63,427 nt of DNA, taken from assembly GCA_019638845.1 (NCBI GenBank), contig JAHBSZ010000009.1, forward strand, positions 1 through 63,427. Reading direction: 5' to 3'. The first letter of the stretch is position 1; the number at the start of each line of letters is the position of its first letter. The DNA comes from Salinibacterium sp. (lineage in GTDB: Bacteria > Actinomycetota > Actinomycetes > Actinomycetales > Microbacteriaceae). Below the pieces are notes generated by a model. The model was not told the DNA's origin and ran no database searches. It saw nothing but the letters and a program-made list of their open reading frames with translations. Made by a program: the position numbers and the translations under genes. Of this stretch, positions 27,106 to 35,022 are shown one piece after another.

Positions 27106-28086
27106 ATGGATTTCCTCGGAACAATTCTCTGGCCGATCAAGTGGGTGATCGAGGCGATCCTCGTCGCGTTCCATTGGTTCTGGCACAACATCGTGGGACT
27201 CGATGCAGGGGCCGGCATCACGTGGGTGTTGTCGATCGTCGGTCTCGTGCTTATCGTCAGGGCTGCACTGATCCCCATCTTCGTGCGTCAGATCAAGAGT
27301 CAGCGTCGAATGCTCGAGGTGGCGCCGCAGCTCAAGAAGATCCAGGACAAGTACAAGGGCAAGAAGGATCAGTTCTCTCGCGAGGCGATGTCTCGCGAGA
27401 CCATGGAGATGTACAAGAAGACGGGAACCAACCCGCTCGCTTCCTGTCTGCCGCTGCTTATCCAGATGCCGATCTTCTTTAGCTTGTTCTCCGTTCTTCA
27501 GGAAGCGAACCAGGGCAAGCAAGGTGTGGGTCTGCTGTCACAGGACCTGTCCACGAACTTCGGGAAGGCATCCCTGTTCGACATCGCCCCGCTGCACGAC
27601 AGCATCCAGAGTGCGCTGGCGGCGAACCCGGTCGAGACGGTAGTGGTCATCATTGCGCTCGTGATGGTCGTCGTCATGACGGCGTCGCAGTTCATCACTC
27701 AGCTGCAGATCATGTCCCGCAACCAGTCGGCCGAGATGAAGGCCAGCCCGATGTTCCGACAGCAGCGGATTCTTTTGTACATCCTTCCGCTGGTGTTTGC
27801 GTTCTCCGGTTTCGCCTTCCCCATTGGCGTGATGTTCTACTGGCTGACCTCGAACATCTGGACGATGATCCAGCAGTTCCTCGTGATTCGAAACATGCCG
27901 ACGCCCGGTAGCGAGGCCGCGTTGGCCCGTGAAGCCCGGCTTGCGAAGCGCGCACAGCGCAAAGGCATCATCGAAACAACCCCGGAGGGTTCCACTCTCG
28001 TGGTCGAAGAACCCCAGAAGCCACAGCGTCAGCAGCCGGTGGGCAAGTCCCGTTCGAAGAAGAAGAGTGGAAACAACAAGCGATGA
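27106..28086 (+). CDS. yidC: Membrane protein insertase YidC/Oxa1
   Basis: A 326-aa polytopic protein of the Oxa1 family with a hydrophobic first segment, a basic cytoplasmic loop (QIKSQRRMLEVAPQLKKIQ) and several later helices including NPLASCLPLLIQMP. The hydrophilic-groove Arg appears in the segment RAALIPIFVRQ. The C-terminal tail is Lys/Gln-rich. There is no large N-terminal periplasmic domain, as expected for actinobacteria. It is coupled to the next gene by a 4-nt overlap. Confidence 0.95.
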   Translation: MDFLGTILWPIKWVIEAILVAFHWFWHNIVGLDAGAGITWVLSIVGLVLIVRAALIPIFVRQIKSQRRMLEVAPQLKKIQDKYKGKKDQFSREAMSRETMEMYKKTGTNPLASCLPLLIQMPIFFSLFSVLQEANQGKQGVGLLSQDLSTNFGKASLFDIAPLHDSIQSALAANPVETVVVIIALVMVVVMTASQFITQLQIMSRNQSAEMKASPMFRQQRILLYILPLVFAFSGFAFPIGVMFYWLTSNIWTMIQQFLVIRNMPTPGSEAALAREARLAKRAQRKGIIETTPEGSTLVVEEPQKPQRQQPVGKSRSKKKSGNNKR

Positions 28087-28610
28087 ACGAAGTCACCGAA
28101 ACCCCAACTGTTGAGGTCGTCACCGAGACGACCGAGGCGGATGCTCCGACCGCGAGCCAGCTCGAAGAAGAAGGCGACATCGCCGCCGACTACATCGAGG
28201 AATTGCTCGACATCATGGATCTCGATGGCGACATCGAGATCGACGCGCGCGCTGGTCGCGCCTACCTGTCCGTGACGGCCGGCGAAGATGCCAGCCTTCG
28301 GGTGCTCTCGCGCCCAGACACAGTCAACGCCCTGCAGGAGCTCACGCGCATCGCAGTCCAGACTAAGACGGGCTCGTTTTCCCGCCTCATCCTCGACATC
28401 GGCGGTTCGCGCGAAGCACGGGTCTCCGAGCTCAGCGCGCTTGTCGGCAAGGCCGTCGAGCGGATCGAGGGAGGCGCAGACTCCGCCGCTCTTCCCCCGA
28501 TGTCGTCGTACGAGCGCAAGCTTGTTCACGACATCGTCGCGGAGCGTGGCTTCTCGTCAGAGTCCGAGGGCGAAGGGCGTGACCGTCACACGGTCATCCG
28601 GCGCGCATAG
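28083..28610 (+). CDS. khpB: R3H/KH RNA-binding protein (Jag/KhpB)
   Basis: A 175-aa protein with an acidic N-terminus, a KH domain (about 35-105) and an R3H domain near the C-terminus (SSYERKLVHDIVAERG). No Jag_N domain is present, as is usual in actinobacteria. In Firmicutes KhpB binds RNA with KhpA and influences cell elongation and division. It overlaps yidC by 4 nt and ends at the first parS site. Confidence 0.92.
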   Translation: MNEVTETPTVEVVTETTEADAPTASQLEEEGDIAADYIEELLDIMDLDGDIEIDARAGRAYLSVTAGEDASLRVLSRPDTVNALQELTRIAVQTKTGSFSRLILDIGGSREARVSELSALVGKAVERIEGGADSAALPPMSSYERKLVHDIVAERGFSSESEGEGRDRHTVIRRA

Positions 28611-28624
28611 TTTCACGTGAAACA
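28609..28624. promoter_or_regulatory. parS site 1
   Basis: AGTTTCACGTGAAACA matches the ParB-binding palindrome TGTTTCACGTGAAACA at 15 of 16 positions. It lies between khpB and rsmG, overlapping the last base pairs of khpB. Confidence 0.92.
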
Positions 28625-29263
28625 TTGAGCGACGTCACGCCCCAAGTCGAGCCAGAACCCGAGACCGCTGCGCAACTATTCGGCGATCGACTCGAGTTGG
28701 CGCGCGCGTACACATCCGATCTCGCGCGCCGCGGCGAGGAACTGGGCCTGATCGGGCCGCTGGAGTTGCCCCGGTTATGGTCACGGCACATCATCAACTG
28801 CGTGCTGGTGGCGCCCCTGCTTCGGCCCGGAATCACCGGTGATGTGGGCAGCGGAGCTGGCCTACCCGGCCTGGTCCTTGCGATCGCTCGGCCAGACGTA
28901 CACCTCGTGCTCATCGAACCGATGGAGCGTCGCGTGGAGTGGCTCCTGAGCGAGTCGTCGGAGCTTGGGCTCGACAACGTATCCGTGGTGCGATCTCGGG
29001 CAGAAGACGTGAATCCAGACGTCCTCTTCGACCAGGTGACCGCTCGAGCAGTCACCGCGCTTTCCAAACTCATTCCCGCCACTGCTCACCTCGTGCGTCG
29101 AGGCGGCGAAATGGTCTTCTTGAAGGGCTCGCGGGTCGACGATGAGATCGCGGCTGCCCAGAAGGTGATCCGCAAGTATCGCCTCTCACGGGTCGAGGTG
29201 CTCGTGCTCGGCGAGGGGATTGCCCCGGAATCGACGCGGGTATTTCGGGCTACAGTGGACTGA
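28625..29263 (+). CDS. rsmG: 16S rRNA (guanine527-N7)-methyltransferase RsmG
   Basis: A 212-aa AdoMet-dependent methyltransferase with motif I VGSGAGLPGLVLAI and the family segments LIEPMERRVEWL and VTARAV. It modifies G527 in the 530 loop of 16S rRNA; loss gives low-level streptomycin resistance. The likely start is TTG directly after parS 1; no other plausible start exists before conserved sequence, although a downstream GTG cannot be excluded. The gene lies between the two parS sites. Confidence 0.93.
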   Translation: MSDVTPQVEPEPETAAQLFGDRLELARAYTSDLARRGEELGLIGPLELPRLWSRHIINCVLVAPLLRPGITGDVGSGAGLPGLVLAIARPDVHLVLIEPMERRVEWLLSESSELGLDNVSVVRSRAEDVNPDVLFDQVTARAVTALSKLIPATAHLVRRGGEMVFLKGSRVDDEIAAAQKVIRKYRLSRVEVLVLGEGIAPESTRVFRATVD

Positions 29264-29307
29264 CCACGATCGACCCCGCGGGCACAATTAGCCCGAGCCA
29301 TTCAGAA

Positions 29308-29323
29308 GGTTTCACGTGAAACA
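29308..29323. promoter_or_regulatory. parS site 2 overlapping parA start
   Basis: GGTTTCACGTGAAACA matches the consensus at 15 of 16 positions. The GTG inside CACGTGAAAC (29316-29318) is the predicted parA start codon. Confidence 0.92.
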
Positions 29324-30233
29324 TCCAGAAGGCGATCTCGCAGACTCGGCAACGAGCTTCGACGATTCGACTCCGCTCGCGCGCGAACTCGCCGAGATCA
29401 CACGCAGGAGACAAGCCATCGCTGCCGAGCAACTCCCCCTGCCCGCCGACACTCGAGTTTTCACCGTCGCGAACCAGAAGGGCGGAGTTGGCAAGACGAC
29501 CACTACCGTGAACTTGGCGGCGGCTCTTGCCCGTTCGGGCGCGCGCGTCTTGGTCATCGACCTCGACCCCCAAGGCAACGCATCGACCGCGCTAGGGGTG
29601 GAGCATCGCTCCGAGACAGTCAGCGTCTACGACGTGATCATCAACGACGAGCCGATGGCGGGTGTGGTTCAGGCGAGCCCCGAATTCCCCGGCCTTTATT
29701 GTCTTCCCGCGACCATCCATCTGGCGGGCGCTGAGATCGAACTCGTTTCCCTCGTGGCACGGGAGCAGCGACTGCGTACCGCTCTCGAGTTGTACCTTGC
29801 GCAGACCGAGGAAATGTTCCACTACGTCTTCATCGACTGCCCACCATCGCTCGGCCTGCTCACGATCAACGCTTTCGTCGCCGCTCGTGAGGTTCTCATT
29901 CCGATCCAGTGTGAGTACTACGCACTCGAGGGGTTGAGCCAACTGCTCACCAATATCCAGCTGATCGAGCGTCATCTCAACCCGAGGCTTTCAGTGTCAA
30001 CGATCTTGCTGACGATGTATGACTCCCGCACAAACCTCGCCAACCAGGTCGTACAAGACGTTCGAGAGCACTTCCCCAAGGAAGTTCTTTCCACGGTTAT
30101 CCCCCGCTCCGTGCGCATTTCCGAGGCGCCCAGCTACGGTCAGAGTGTGATCACCTACGACGGAAACTCCCCAGGATCGTTGTCGTACCTTGAAGCCGCA
30201 TCAGAGATCGCACACCGTGGAGCACCGAACTAA
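29316..30233 (+). CDS. parA: Chromosome partitioning ATPase ParA (Soj)
   Basis: A 305-aa deviant Walker A ATPase. KGGVGKT lies at 55-61 after a 50-residue N-terminal extension; DLDPQGNAST and DCPPSLG follow. It drives ParB-parS complexes apart during segregation. The start is GTG in the parS palindrome with AGAAGG 6 nt upstream; no other start codon with a good Shine-Dalgarno precedes the Walker motif. It overlaps parB by 1 nt. Confidence 0.95.
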   Translation: MKHPEGDLADSATSFDDSTPLARELAEITRRRQAIAAEQLPLPADTRVFTVANQKGGVGKTTTTVNLAAALARSGARVLVIDLDPQGNASTALGVEHRSETVSVYDVIINDEPMAGVVQASPEFPGLYCLPATIHLAGAEIELVSLVAREQRLRTALELYLAQTEEMFHYVFIDCPPSLGLLTINAFVAAREVLIPIQCEYYALEGLSQLLTNIQLIERHLNPRLSVSTILLTMYDSRTNLANQVVQDVREHFPKEVLSTVIPRSVRISEAPSYGQSVITYDGNSPGSLSYLEAASEIAHRGAPN

Positions 30234-31183
30234 TGGCAACACCCAAGCGCACCGGCCTCGGCCGCGGTATCGGTGCACTGATCCCCGCTGGTGATGATGG
30301 CAGCCAACGCCCCGTAGACGTGTTCTTCCCGACCGGAGGGGACTCCTCCCACGCACTTCTCGCTGTGCCCGGCGCGCGCCTTGCGAATCTTTCTCCGGAT
30401 GACATTGTCCCGAACGCAAAGCAGCCCCGCACCGAATTCCGTCAGGAAGAACTCGAAGAACTGATCGTCTCCATTCGGGAGATCGGGGTGCTTCAACCCA
30501 TCGTGGTGCGACCTCTCGTTGGCGCCGTAGCCGGTGGTCCGCAGTATGAGTTGATTATGGGCGAGCGCCGTCTGCGCGCAACAAAGCACCTTGGTCTCGC
30601 GTCGATACCGGCAGTGATCAAAAGCACGGCCGATGAGGACATGCTGAGGGATGCCCTCCTCGAGAACCTCCATCGCGCGAACCTCAACGCGCTGGAAGAG
30701 GCATCCGCCTATCAACAGCTCCTTGCCGACTTCGGCATCACGCAAGACCAGCTCGCGTCTCGGATCGGTCGGTCGCGGCCGCAGATCACCAACACCCTCC
30801 GCCTCCTCAAGCTCCCCGCGACCGTACAGAAGCGGGTCGCTGCAGGAGTGCTGAGCGCCGGTCACGCCCGCGCCATCCTGGCGGCAGGCGACGTGGCCTC
30901 GATGGAACGTCTGGCTGACAAGATCGTCAACGAAGAGCTTTCGGTGCGAGCAGCCGAGGCCGCGGCTGGGCAGATTTCATCGAAGGCGCCCAAAGCACGA
31001 CCAGCCCCCGGCAAACGTCAGGGCCAGCTCGACGAAGTCGCCGACCAGTTGGGGGATCGCCTCAATACCCGAGTCAAGGTGACACTGGGCGCGAGCAAAG
31101 GTCAGATCGTTATCGACTTTGCGACTGTTGCTGACCTCAATCGGATTCTTGCTGAGCTTGGACAGCAGGGCTTCTCCCGCTAG
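30233..31183 (+). CDS. parB: Chromosome partitioning protein ParB
   Basis: A 316-aa CTPase. An N-terminal basic ParA-interaction region (KRTGLGRGIGALIP) precedes the ParB/Srx CTP-binding domain with GERRLRATK, then a helix-turn-helix that binds parS (QDQLASRIGRSRPQITNTLRLL), and a C-terminal dimerisation segment. It is translated from a TAATG overlap with parA. It loads condensin and organises the origin region at the two local parS sites. Confidence 0.96.
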   Translation: MATPKRTGLGRGIGALIPAGDDGSQRPVDVFFPTGGDSSHALLAVPGARLANLSPDDIVPNAKQPRTEFRQEELEELIVSIREIGVLQPIVVRPLVGAVAGGPQYELIMGERRLRATKHLGLASIPAVIKSTADEDMLRDALLENLHRANLNALEEASAYQQLLADFGITQDQLASRIGRSRPQITNTLRLLKLPATVQKRVAAGVLSAGHARAILAAGDVASMERLADKIVNEELSVRAAEAAAGQISSKAPKARPAPGKRQGQLDEVADQLGDRLNTRVKVTLGASKGQIVIDFATVADLNRILAELGQQGFSR

Positions 31184-31255
31184 AGCGGGTTGAGCGAGTC
31201 GACATTCGGCCGAGCCGAAGTCTCAGTGAGGTTCCCGCATGATCGACCGGCGAGG

Positions 31256-32209
31256 CTAGCGGGACGCCTCGGTGATTGCGGCGTCGGCCAGTGCGGAGTA
31301 CACCCAACCGAGGTCGTGTCCGGCCGCTTCGAGCGCCTGCGGAAAAACTGACGTCTCGGTGAGTCCAGGCATGACGTTGGCCTCAAGGAACCACGGGGTG
31401 CCCGCACCGTCGATGATGATGTCGACTCGTGAGAGGTGCCGGACGCCGAGAGCTCGGTGGGCGTCGAGGGCCGCCTGGGCAGCGCGAGCCGCCGCATCCG
31501 GGTCGATGCGAGCGGGGACGTAAAAGCGGGTCTCGCCAGCGTTGTAGCGCGCCTCGAAGCTATACACGCCCGACAGGGGCTCGATCTCGACCGCGGGTAG
31601 GGCCACGGGGCCGTCGCCGCTGTCGATGATCCCCACGGCAATCTCGGTGCCCGTAATCTTCTGTTCGATCAGAGCGACATCCCAGTAGGTGTACGCATCG
31701 ACCATCGCTCGGGGTAGGAGTGAACGGTCGTCGACAATCGTGACGCCCTGCGAGGAGCCGCCCTGAGCAGGCTTGACGACGAGTGGTCCGGAGAACTCGT
31801 CGGAGATCTCCTCGAGGATGCTGTTGGCGCCGAGTTCTCGGAAGGCGTCGCGGGGCAGCGCGATGGATGCGGGCGTCTTCACCCCTGCTCGCGAGACAAT
31901 GGTCTTCGCGGTTGGCTTGTCCCAGGCCAGTCGCGCGGCGTCGGCGCGCGAGCCAACATACGGAACGCCCATGAAGTCCAAGAGCCCGCGCAGAGCCCCA
32001 TCTTCACCGCTTGCCCCGTGCAGGGCGGGCCACACCACGTCAGGGCGCGTCTCACGGAGGTACGAGAGCAGGGTGGCATCCGGGTCACGAAGTTCCACCT
32101 GAAGACCGTGTGAGGCAAGACTGTCCGCCACACGACGCCCCGAGCGAAGTGACACGTCACGTTCGTGAGAGATGCCACCAGCGAGGACGAGGACCTTGGT
32201 CGTAGCCAT
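31256..32209 (-). CDS. ddl: D-alanine--D-alanine ligase
   Basis: A 317-aa ATP-grasp enzyme that joins two D-alanines for the peptidoglycan stem. Visible landmarks are the HERDVS start motif, the LHGASGEDG loop, KPAQGGSSQGV and the C-terminal EANVMPGLTETS. The start at MATTKVLVLAGG overlaps the stop of the upstream aminotransferase gene by 1 nt, so the two are coupled. Length is slightly shorter than many Ddl proteins (340-370 aa), and the window has no other Ddl. Transcribed leftward toward parB. Confidence 0.92.
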   Translation of the reverse strand: MATTKVLVLAGGISHERDVSLRSGRRVADSLASHGLQVELRDPDATLLSYLRETRPDVVWPALHGASGEDGALRGLLDFMGVPYVGSRADAARLAWDKPTAKTIVSRAGVKTPASIALPRDAFRELGANSILEEISDEFSGPLVVKPAQGGSSQGVTIVDDRSLLPRAMVDAYTYWDVALIEQKITGTEIAVGIIDSGDGPVALPAVEIEPLSGVYSFEARYNAGETRFYVPARIDPDAAARAAQAALDAHRALGVRHLSRVDIIIDGAGTPWFLEANVMPGLTETSVFPQALEAAGHDLGWVYSALADAAITEASR

Positions 32210-33528
32210 CAGGAAAGATTCGCCGGTGGGTTGATCATGGAACCCTCGGGTCGAACGATCGGTAGTGGCGCCGTTTGGGAGAACGTCGTCAGCAGCTCGA
32301 GCTCGCCGTTGATCACCGTCGATAGCCTCCGAATGCCCTCGCGAATGAAGTCGGGAGTCGGGTACGAGAACGACAGGCGGATCTTGTTGCGGCCAGCGCC
32401 ATCCGCGTAGAACGCCGTGCCCGGGGTATACGCCACGAGTTCCTTGACCGCCCGGGGGAGCATGGACTTCGAATCGAGATTGTCGGGCAACGTCACCCAG
32501 ACATAGAAGCCGCCGGCCGGGTTTGTCCACGAGAGGTCAGGGAGATAGTCGTCGAGCGCCGTAAGCATGGCATCTCGACGTTCGCGGTATACGCCGCGGA
32601 AGGTGTCGATCTGGCCCTTCCAGTCGGCGGTCGTCAAGTACTCGCTAATGACATACTGCGTGAATGAACTCGGGGAGAGTACAGCGGCCTCATTCGCTAA
32701 CACGAGCTTTTCTCGGATAGCGTGCGGAGCGAGGGCCCAACCCACTCGGAAGCCGGGCGCGAGAGTCTTTGAGAAAGTACCGAGATAGACGACGCCTTCC
32801 TCCTCAACCGAGCGCATGGCGTGCGGGGGCTGAGCTTCGAAGTACAGGAGCCCATAGGGGTTGTCTTCAAGCACGAGGATGTCGTTGTTGCGGCAGATCT
32901 CCAGGATCTCCAGTCGGCGCTCCCACGTCAGCGTCACGCCGGCAGGATTACTGAAAGTGGGGATCGTGTACAGAAACTTGATGGGCTTCCCGGCGGCGCG
33001 AACGCGTTCAATCGTTTCTCGAAGGGACTCGGGAACGAGCCCGTCATCGTCCATCGCGACATGAGCGACCTCGGCCTGGTAGGACTTGAAGACGGTCAGT
33101 GCAGTGACGTAGCTCGGCGCCTCGGCGAGAACGACATCCCCCGGATTGATGAAGAGTTTGGTGATGAGTTCGAGGGCGTGCTGAGAGCCGGTGGTGATGA
33201 CGATGTCGTCAACGCCCGCCCGGATTCCCTCGAGTGCCATGACCTCGAGAACGTGCTCACGCAGCGCGGGCAGTCCCTGCCCCGAGCCATACTGTAGGGC
33301 CGCGGGTCCGTGGTCAGTCATCACACGTTCCATTGCCCCTGTGACCAGCTCTTTTGGGAGAGCCGAGACGAAGGGCATGCCGCCTGCGAGCGAAACCACC
33401 TCGGGTCGGGAGGCAACCGCGAAGAGCGCGCGGACCTCTGAAGCAGACAGACCGCCAGTGCGGTCAGCGTAGTGGCCGTACCAATTGTCGAGGTTGGTGC
33501 CCGCTGCTTTCATGTGTTCCGCCGTCAT
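32209..33528 (-). CDS. PLP-dependent class I/II aminotransferase (MocR/LysN-like)
   Basis: A 439-aa fold-type I aminotransferase. The PLP lysine is K254 in GTFSKTLAPGFR; YTIPTFSNPAG and LEDNPYGLLYF are typical of the 2-aminoadipate/aspartate aminotransferase-like group without an N-terminal DNA-binding domain. The substrate is uncertain. The gene between trxA and ddl is conserved in Microbacteriaceae, and coupling to ddl hints at a role in amino acid supply, which is inference only. Confidence 0.85.
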   Translation of the reverse strand: MTAEHMKAAGTNLDNWYGHYADRTGGLSASEVRALFAVASRPEVVSLAGGMPFVSALPKELVTGAMERVMTDHGPAALQYGSGQGLPALREHVLEVMALEGIRAGVDDIVITTGSQHALELITKLFINPGDVVLAEAPSYVTALTVFKSYQAEVAHVAMDDDGLVPESLRETIERVRAAGKPIKFLYTIPTFSNPAGVTLTWERRLEILEICRNNDILVLEDNPYGLLYFEAQPPHAMRSVEEEGVVYLGTFSKTLAPGFRVGWALAPHAIREKLVLANEAAVLSPSSFTQYVISEYLTTADWKGQIDTFRGVYRERRDAMLTALDDYLPDLSWTNPAGGFYVWVTLPDNLDSKSMLPRAVKELVAYTPGTAFYADGAGRNKIRLSFSYPTPDFIREGIRRLSTVINGELELLTTFSQTAPLPIVRPEGSMINPPANLS

Positions 33529-33576
33529 GCCAGATCCATTCGGTTACGAAGCTTAAAGAATAGGGTGCACGATGCG

Positions 33577-33607
33577 AAAAGCCCCGCCCCCCAACGGGGA
33601 CGGGGCC
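33577..33607 (-). terminator. Terminator of the trxB-trxA operon
   Basis: On the minus strand GCCCCGTCCCC and GGGGGCGGGGC pair around a GTTG-like loop, followed by TTTTC. It lies about 28 nt after the trxA stop. Confidence 0.85.
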
Positions 33608-33634
33608 ACTCTGGCGCGATTGGCCATCTGTGGT

Positions 33635-33961
33635 TTACGCGAGAAACTCCGCGAGGTCGGCCTCGATGGCGGGCTTCGGCTTGGCACCGATCACGGTCTT
33701 GACGACCTCGCCACCACGGAACACCTTCATGGCAGGAATGGACGTGATCTGGTACTTCATCGCCATTTGTGGGTTGTCGTCGACATTGAGCTTCACGATC
33801 TTGATCTTGTCGGCGTGCTCTGCTGCGATCGCATCAAGGATGGGGGAAACGGCGCGGCATGGTCCACACCACTCGGCCCAGAAATCGACCATGATGGTGT
33901 CGCTCGAGTTGAGTACCTCATCGGCGAACGTGGCGTCGGTGACGTCCTTTGCAGTGGACAT
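33635..33961 (-). CDS. trxA: Thioredoxin
   Basis: A 108-aa thioredoxin with active site WCGPC (C32, C35) and the cis-proline motif SIPAMKVF. It reduces cytoplasmic disulfides using TrxB. Sequence and length are standard. It lies 20 nt after trxB in a trxB-trxA operon, with a Shine-Dalgarno-like GAAGGAAC upstream, and is followed by a strong terminator. Confidence 0.97.
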   Translation of the reverse strand: MSTAKDVTDATFADEVLNSSDTIMVDFWAEWCGPCRAVSPILDAIAAEHADKIKIVKLNVDDNPQMAMKYQITSIPAMKVFRGGEVVKTVIGAKPKPAIEADLAEFLA

Positions 33962-33981
33962 TTGTGTTCCTTCTTTCTTGG

Positions 33982-34947
33982 TCAGACAGTGGCGGGCTGG
34001 GAGTCAGCACGTGCGAGAACGTCGTGGGGTAGCGCTGCGAGGTAGTGCTCGGCGTCGAGGGCCGCGACGGTTCCCGACCCCGCGGCAGTTACTGCTTGCC
34101 GGTAGGTAGGGTCGATCACGTCACCTGCAGCGAACACACCAGGGATATTCGTGCGGGACGAGCGGCCATCAACGGCAATAGTTCCCTCGTCAGTCAGGTC
34201 GAGCTGGCCGTGAACGAGATGTGTGCGGGGGTCGGCACCGATGGCGATGAACAAGCCACTCAGGTCGAGCGTGCGCTCCGTGCCATCCGTGGTGTCGACA
34301 AGGCCGATACCCGTCACCAGCTCGTCACCGTAGATGTGCGCGACCTCTTGGTTCCACAGGAACTCGATCTTGGGGTTTGCGAAGGCGCGATCCTGCATGG
34401 TCTTCGAGGCACGGAGAGAGTCTTTGCGATGGATGACGTACACCTTGTCGGCGAACTTCGTCAGGAATGTCGCTTCCTCCATTGCGGAGTCGCCGCCACC
34501 GACGACCGCGATCGTCTTCTGACGGAAGAAGAAACCGTCACAGGTGGCGCACCACGATACGCCGTGGCCGCTCATCCGCTCTTCGTCTTTGAGGCCGAGC
34601 TTGCGGTACGCCGAGCCGGTCGCGAAGATCACCGCGAGTGCCTCGTGAACGTCGCCGTTACCCAGAGTGACCCTCTTGACGTCACCTTCCAGCTCGAGCT
34701 TCACGACATCGTCGAGAATGATCTCGGTGCCAAAGCGCTCCGCTTGAGCCTGCATCGCAAGCATGAGCTCAGGGCCCTGAATGCCGTCAACGAAACCCGG
34801 GTAGTTCTCGACCTCGGTGGTCTTCATAAGCTCGCCACCGGCCTCGACCGAACTAGCGATAAGCAGGGGTGCCAAGTTTGCACGGGCCGCGTAGATGGCG
34901 GCGGTATACCCGGCGGGGCCGGAACCGATAATGATGATCTGGCGCAC
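33982..34947 (-). CDS. trxB: Thioredoxin-disulfide reductase
   Basis: A 321-aa flavoenzyme. GSGPAG (8-13) binds FAD, CATC (133-136) is the redox-active disulfide, and GGGDSAMEEA binds NADPH. It regenerates reduced thioredoxin. I start at GTG giving MRQIIIIGSG with GAGGAG upstream; the longer frame adds an unlikely extension. An ECF sigma-type promoter (GGAAT-N18-GTT) lies upstream, so the operon is probably induced by disulfide stress. Confidence 0.96.
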   Translation of the reverse strand: MRQIIIIGSGPAGYTAAIYAARANLAPLLIASSVEAGGELMKTTEVENYPGFVDGIQGPELMLAMQAQAERFGTEIILDDVVKLELEGDVKRVTLGNGDVHEALAVIFATGSAYRKLGLKDEERMSGHGVSWCATCDGFFFRQKTIAVVGGGDSAMEEATFLTKFADKVYVIHRKDSLRASKTMQDRAFANPKIEFLWNQEVAHIYGDELVTGIGLVDTTDGTERTLDLSGLFIAIGADPRTHLVHGQLDLTDEGTIAVDGRSSRTNIPGVFAAGDVIDPTYRQAVTAAGSGTVAALDAEHYLAALPHDVLARADSQPATV

Positions 34948-34984
34948 TCTGTCGCGTCTCCTCAGCTGGTTACTTGCCCGGTAC

Positions 34985-35010
34985 AACACATCCTATGCAC
35001 GGGCTATTCC
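34985..35010 (-). promoter_or_regulatory. SigR/SigH-type promoter of trxB-trxA
   Basis: On the minus strand GGAAT (35010-35006) and GTT (34987-34985, followed by G) are separated by exactly 18 nt. This is the consensus of the thiol-oxidative-stress ECF sigma factor SigR/SigH, whose best known target in streptomycetes and mycobacteria is the trx operon. The predicted start of transcription is about 30 nt before the trxB Shine-Dalgarno. Confidence 0.75.
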
Positions 35011-35022
35011 ACACTGGGCGGA

